A stretch of 64,000 nt of DNA from Oscillatoria salina IIICB1 (GTDB lineage: Bacteria > Cyanobacteriota > Cyanobacteriia > Cyanobacteriales > SIO1D9), in the NCBI RefSeq assembly GCF_020144665.1, contig NZ_JAAHBQ010000019.1, positions 1 to 64,000 on the forward strand, in the 5' to 3' direction. Every line of letters starts with the position of its first letter. Positions within the stretch are counted from its first letter, which is position 1. The translations under genes were made by a program, and so were the position numbers. The notes under the pieces were generated by a model, which was not told where the DNA came from, ran no database searches, and saw nothing but the letters and a program-made list of their open reading frames with translations. Positions 61,796 through 64,000 of the stretch are shown here, one piece after another.

Positions 61796-64000
61796 ATAAC
61801 TACTCTTTCGCCATAATTCAGTAACCTTTCTAAACTCGCTAAACGATTTGACCAAACTTGAACTTGATAAGGTTTTTCCCTTGCTTGTGACTCCATCCAA
61901 CCAGAAAAATTACCTCGAAAAGCAGCTAAAGCAACCTTAGCTGCTGATAAATTTTCCGCCGAAGGTTCCGCCGCCAATTTATCTAAAGTTACGGCTAATT
62001 TATCCACTTCTTGACTCCATTCTCTCATCACTGATTTAGACATCGCTAAATTATTATTTAACAACAAAAATATCCATTCTTGTTGTAACGCTTGATAGCG
62101 AGAAGCCGCCGCCGCAAAAGGTTCTCGATGAGGTAAAGGTTGCTGTTGTTTCGGACTACTTCTAAACTGAGATTCGAGATTATTATTCAGATTTTCCGCC
62201 GCAAATAAAGCATAACCTCCCGTAGGCGAATTTCGTAATAATTGCATTTGGTCAATTGCTACTACATCGGGAAGATTTAATAAACGTATTCCTGGTAAAA
62301 GAAGTGTTGATTTTAACAAAGCAGGATTGTAAAGTGGTTCAGTCATTTCCTCCAATTTTTCTGTATTTTCAGCATAAGTCATCGGCACCATAATGTCGAT
62401 ATTGCCGCGATTTGCCCATTCTTCCCAGTTTTGTTGAATTTTATTTAAACGTTCTTGTTTGGGAATAGGAAATACCGCCGCCGAAATAATTAAATCTGGG
62501 CGTTTTTGGCGCAATCTTTGGAAAGCAGTCGCGACAAAACTATCAACTTGCTGAATGCGAAATTCAGTCCATTTTTGCCAGAGAGAATGACGTGGAGAAA
62601 GACTTTTTGGGTCAACTCCACTTAGTTCTTTAAATAAGGTATTTGCTGCTTGACTATAACCGTGACTTTGGTTATTATTTGGGTCTTGAAAAGGATAACG
62701 AATATAATCAAATTGAATGCCATCTACATCATATTTAGTGGCAATTTCTTCGAGTAAAGATAATAAATAACTGCGAGCTTCTGAATTAGCTGGATCGAGA
62801 AAAGCCTTTTTGCTGTTAGGATGAAATAAATTGCCTCGGTTATCGCGAATTGCCCAATCTGGACGAGCAGCTAAAACGGGTCCAGGATAATTAATTGGCT
62901 GACCAATAATAGGATTATGACGTTGATTAGCAGTAGCAAAAATCCACACCCAAGCGTGTAATTCCATCCCACGAGATCGCGCTAATTTAATTGCTGCTGC
63001 TAAGGGGTCCCAACCTTTAGTTAAAGGATTTTGTTCGGGTGCAACTTGACTCGGATAAATTGGATAACCCGCATTAACAGTTTCAAAGAAAACAGTATTA
63101 ATACCTGCTGCTGCCATGCGATCGAAAATGCGTGCTAAATCCTGTTCAGATTTAGCTTGAACAATCGTACCGCGATCGAGCCACATCGCCCTAATTTCTG
63201 CCCCATGTGCTGCTACCGGATAATTATCGAGTAAACTACGTCGTGCTTGCTGCCACTCACTACGGGCGCGATCGTAGTTTTGTGTTTCAATAGATTGGAC
63301 GAAATTTTGCAATCCCGATCGCGCCTGTTCTAAAGCTTGATTCGTGCTAGGATTTTTAACTTGAGGCGATTTCTCAGATTGTTCCACCGCTTCAGTAGTT
63401 GACAAATTCAGCTTTTTGTGAGTGAGATCCGCAGCCAAAATTGCACTTTCATACCTACCGATTAAACTTGTCAACTCTTCGCGCATAGCGACAACTTGAC
63501 GAGCCGCAATTGGCGTTCCTCGACTTGTAGGAGGACTCGGTTGAGGTTGAGAGTTGCGAGGAGGTAAAGCCGCCCTAGGGGTACTAGGAGGGGAATTATT
63601 TACCGTAGGATTCGAGTTAGGACGATTTTGTCGAGGAGGGAGAGAAGCAGTATCGATGACATTTATCGCACTTGGTTCACTCGCAGCCACACTACCACCA
63701 TTACAAGCACCCAAACTTTTTCCCGAAGCCGCCGTAAAACTGCCGTAGCGCCCCACAGCCGCTTCCAACCAAGCCGCATCAATTTCCGCAGTGGAAGCCG
63801 TATCAACACCCCAACGCCAACCCAAAAACGTCGAATTTTCCGTTGTAATCACCGCCGGAGGAGTCCCATCAGATTGCCAAACCGCCGCCGTAGAGGAATT
63901 CAAACCAGCCGGAATAACTACACCACCACGCAGAGTACCAGAAAGATTCTTTTTGCGTACCCAAATTTGCTGTCTGGTGCGTAAAGGATCGAGGGTTGCG
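61774..64000 (-). CDS. Family-10-like glycosyl hydrolase (GHL10), 5' end outside the window
   Basis: The frame is open to the window edge, so the start is missing; at least 741 codons are seen. The N-terminal part (LDPLRTRQQIWVRKKNLSG then WRWGVDTASTAEIDA) is followed by a Pro/Ser/Asn-rich linker, then a coiled helix region. The GHL10 TIM barrel (about 61% into the protein) has EIRAMWLDRGT, ELHAWVWIFA and DGIQFDYIRYPF, the last with an acidic pair. Family members are thought to act on glycans of the envelope; the substrate is unknown. It is probably exported, but the signal is not in the window. Confidence 0.88.
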   Translation of the reverse strand, partial: ATLDPLRTRQQIWVRKKNLSGTLRGGVVIPAGLNSSTAAVWQSDGTPPAVITTENSTFLGWRWGVDTASTAEIDAAWLEAAVGRYGSFTAASGKSLGACNGGSVAASEPSAINVIDTASLPPRQNRPNSNPTVNNSPPSTPRAALPPRNSQPQPSPPTSRGTPIAARQVVAMREELTSLIGRYESAILAADLTHKKLNLSTTEAVEQSEKSPQVKNPSTNQALEQARSGLQNFVQSIETQNYDRARSEWQQARRSLLDNYPVAAHGAEIRAMWLDRGTIVQAKSEQDLARIFDRMAAAGINTVFFETVNAGYPIYPSQVAPEQNPLTKGWDPLAAAIKLARSRGMELHAWVWIFATANQRHNPIIGQPINYPGPVLAARPDWAIRDNRGNLFHPNSKKAFLDPANSEARSYLLSLLEEIATKYDVDGIQFDYIRYPFQDPNNNQSHGYSQAANTLFKELSGVDPKSLSPRHSLWQKWTEFRIQQVDSFVATAFQRLRQKRPDLIISAAVFPIPKQERLNKIQQNWEEWANRGNIDIMVPMTYAENTEKLEEMTEPLYNPALLKSTLLLPGIRLLNLPDVVAIDQMQLLRNSPTGGYALFAAENLNNNLESQFRSSPKQQQPLPHREPFAAAASRYQALQQEWIFLLLNNNLAMSKSVMREWSQEVDKLAVTLDKLAAEPSAENLSAAKVALAAFRGNFSGWMESQAREKPYQVQVWSNRLASLERLLNYGERVVITVNSKQ

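Overview
The window looks like a piece of a filamentous or colonial cyanobacterial chromosome. The evidence is chlL and chlN with the cyanobacterial DUF5331 gene between them, ndhD, a stand-alone helical carotenoid protein, several cyanobacteria-only families (CGLD27, DUF3318, COP23, DUF6887/DUF6888), very frequent GCGATCGC (HIP1) octamers, and many short tandem heptamer repeats between genes. I cannot name the species. Most of the window is ordinary core genome on both strands in short operons.

Layout. 1-3070: a relic of an IS200/IS605-type TnpB gene, argJ, two small unknown genes and a helical carotenoid protein. 3197-12761: an accessory block of eight co-directional minus-strand genes (HpcH/HpaI lyase, DRE-TIM aldolase/synthase, two fumarate-reductase-like flavoproteins, a PhyH-fold oxygenase, a methyltransferase, a hydroxyacid-dehydrogenase-like protein and a DMT exporter). 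It is interrupted by a plus-strand gene for a second PhyH-fold protein. 13168-32787: small unknown genes, HAD phosphatase, ndhD, thrB, minCDE, a DUF1537 kinase, hydrolases, a Mut7-C RNase, a CASTOR-like channel, murJ, sfsA and a lipoprotein. 32849-38413: nadK, two copies of initiator tRNA-Met separated by G-rich heptamer arrays, an asparaginase, CGLD27, rsfS, yqeK and a glycosyltransferase. 38694-47171: a lipoprotein, a conserved unknown, a STAS-sugar transferase fusion with an RsbW-like partner, queE, DUF3318, a double-protease TPR protein and COP23. 47360-50079: chlL-DUF5331-chlN. 50675-64000: tiny membrane proteins, a stress protein with a ChaB-like end, a lytic transglycosylase, rubredoxin, a YhiN-type flavoprotein, two TerD proteins, lpxD, a small toxin-antitoxin islet with a broken hicA, lpxA, a peroxiredoxin, and a family-10 glycosyl-hydrolase-like protein cut by the window edge.

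The most interesting part is 3197-12761. Both PhyH-fold proteins have Gly where the iron-binding Asp of the HxD motif should be (H-Q-G and H-V-G), while the distal His and the 2-oxoglutarate-binding Arg remain. That substitution is the known hallmark of Fe/2-oxoglutarate halogenases (HxG in WelO5 and BesD, HxA in SyrB2). Two C-C lyase/aldolase enzymes, twin flavoproteins, a methyltransferase and an exporter accompany them. I therefore infer an undescribed small-molecule pathway that may make a halogenated product without NRPS or PKS genes. The dehydrogenase-like protein of the cluster has lost its Arg-Glu-His catalytic set. A 44-bp direct repeat on both sides of the plus-strand PhyH gene shows that this gene was inserted into a once continuous operon.
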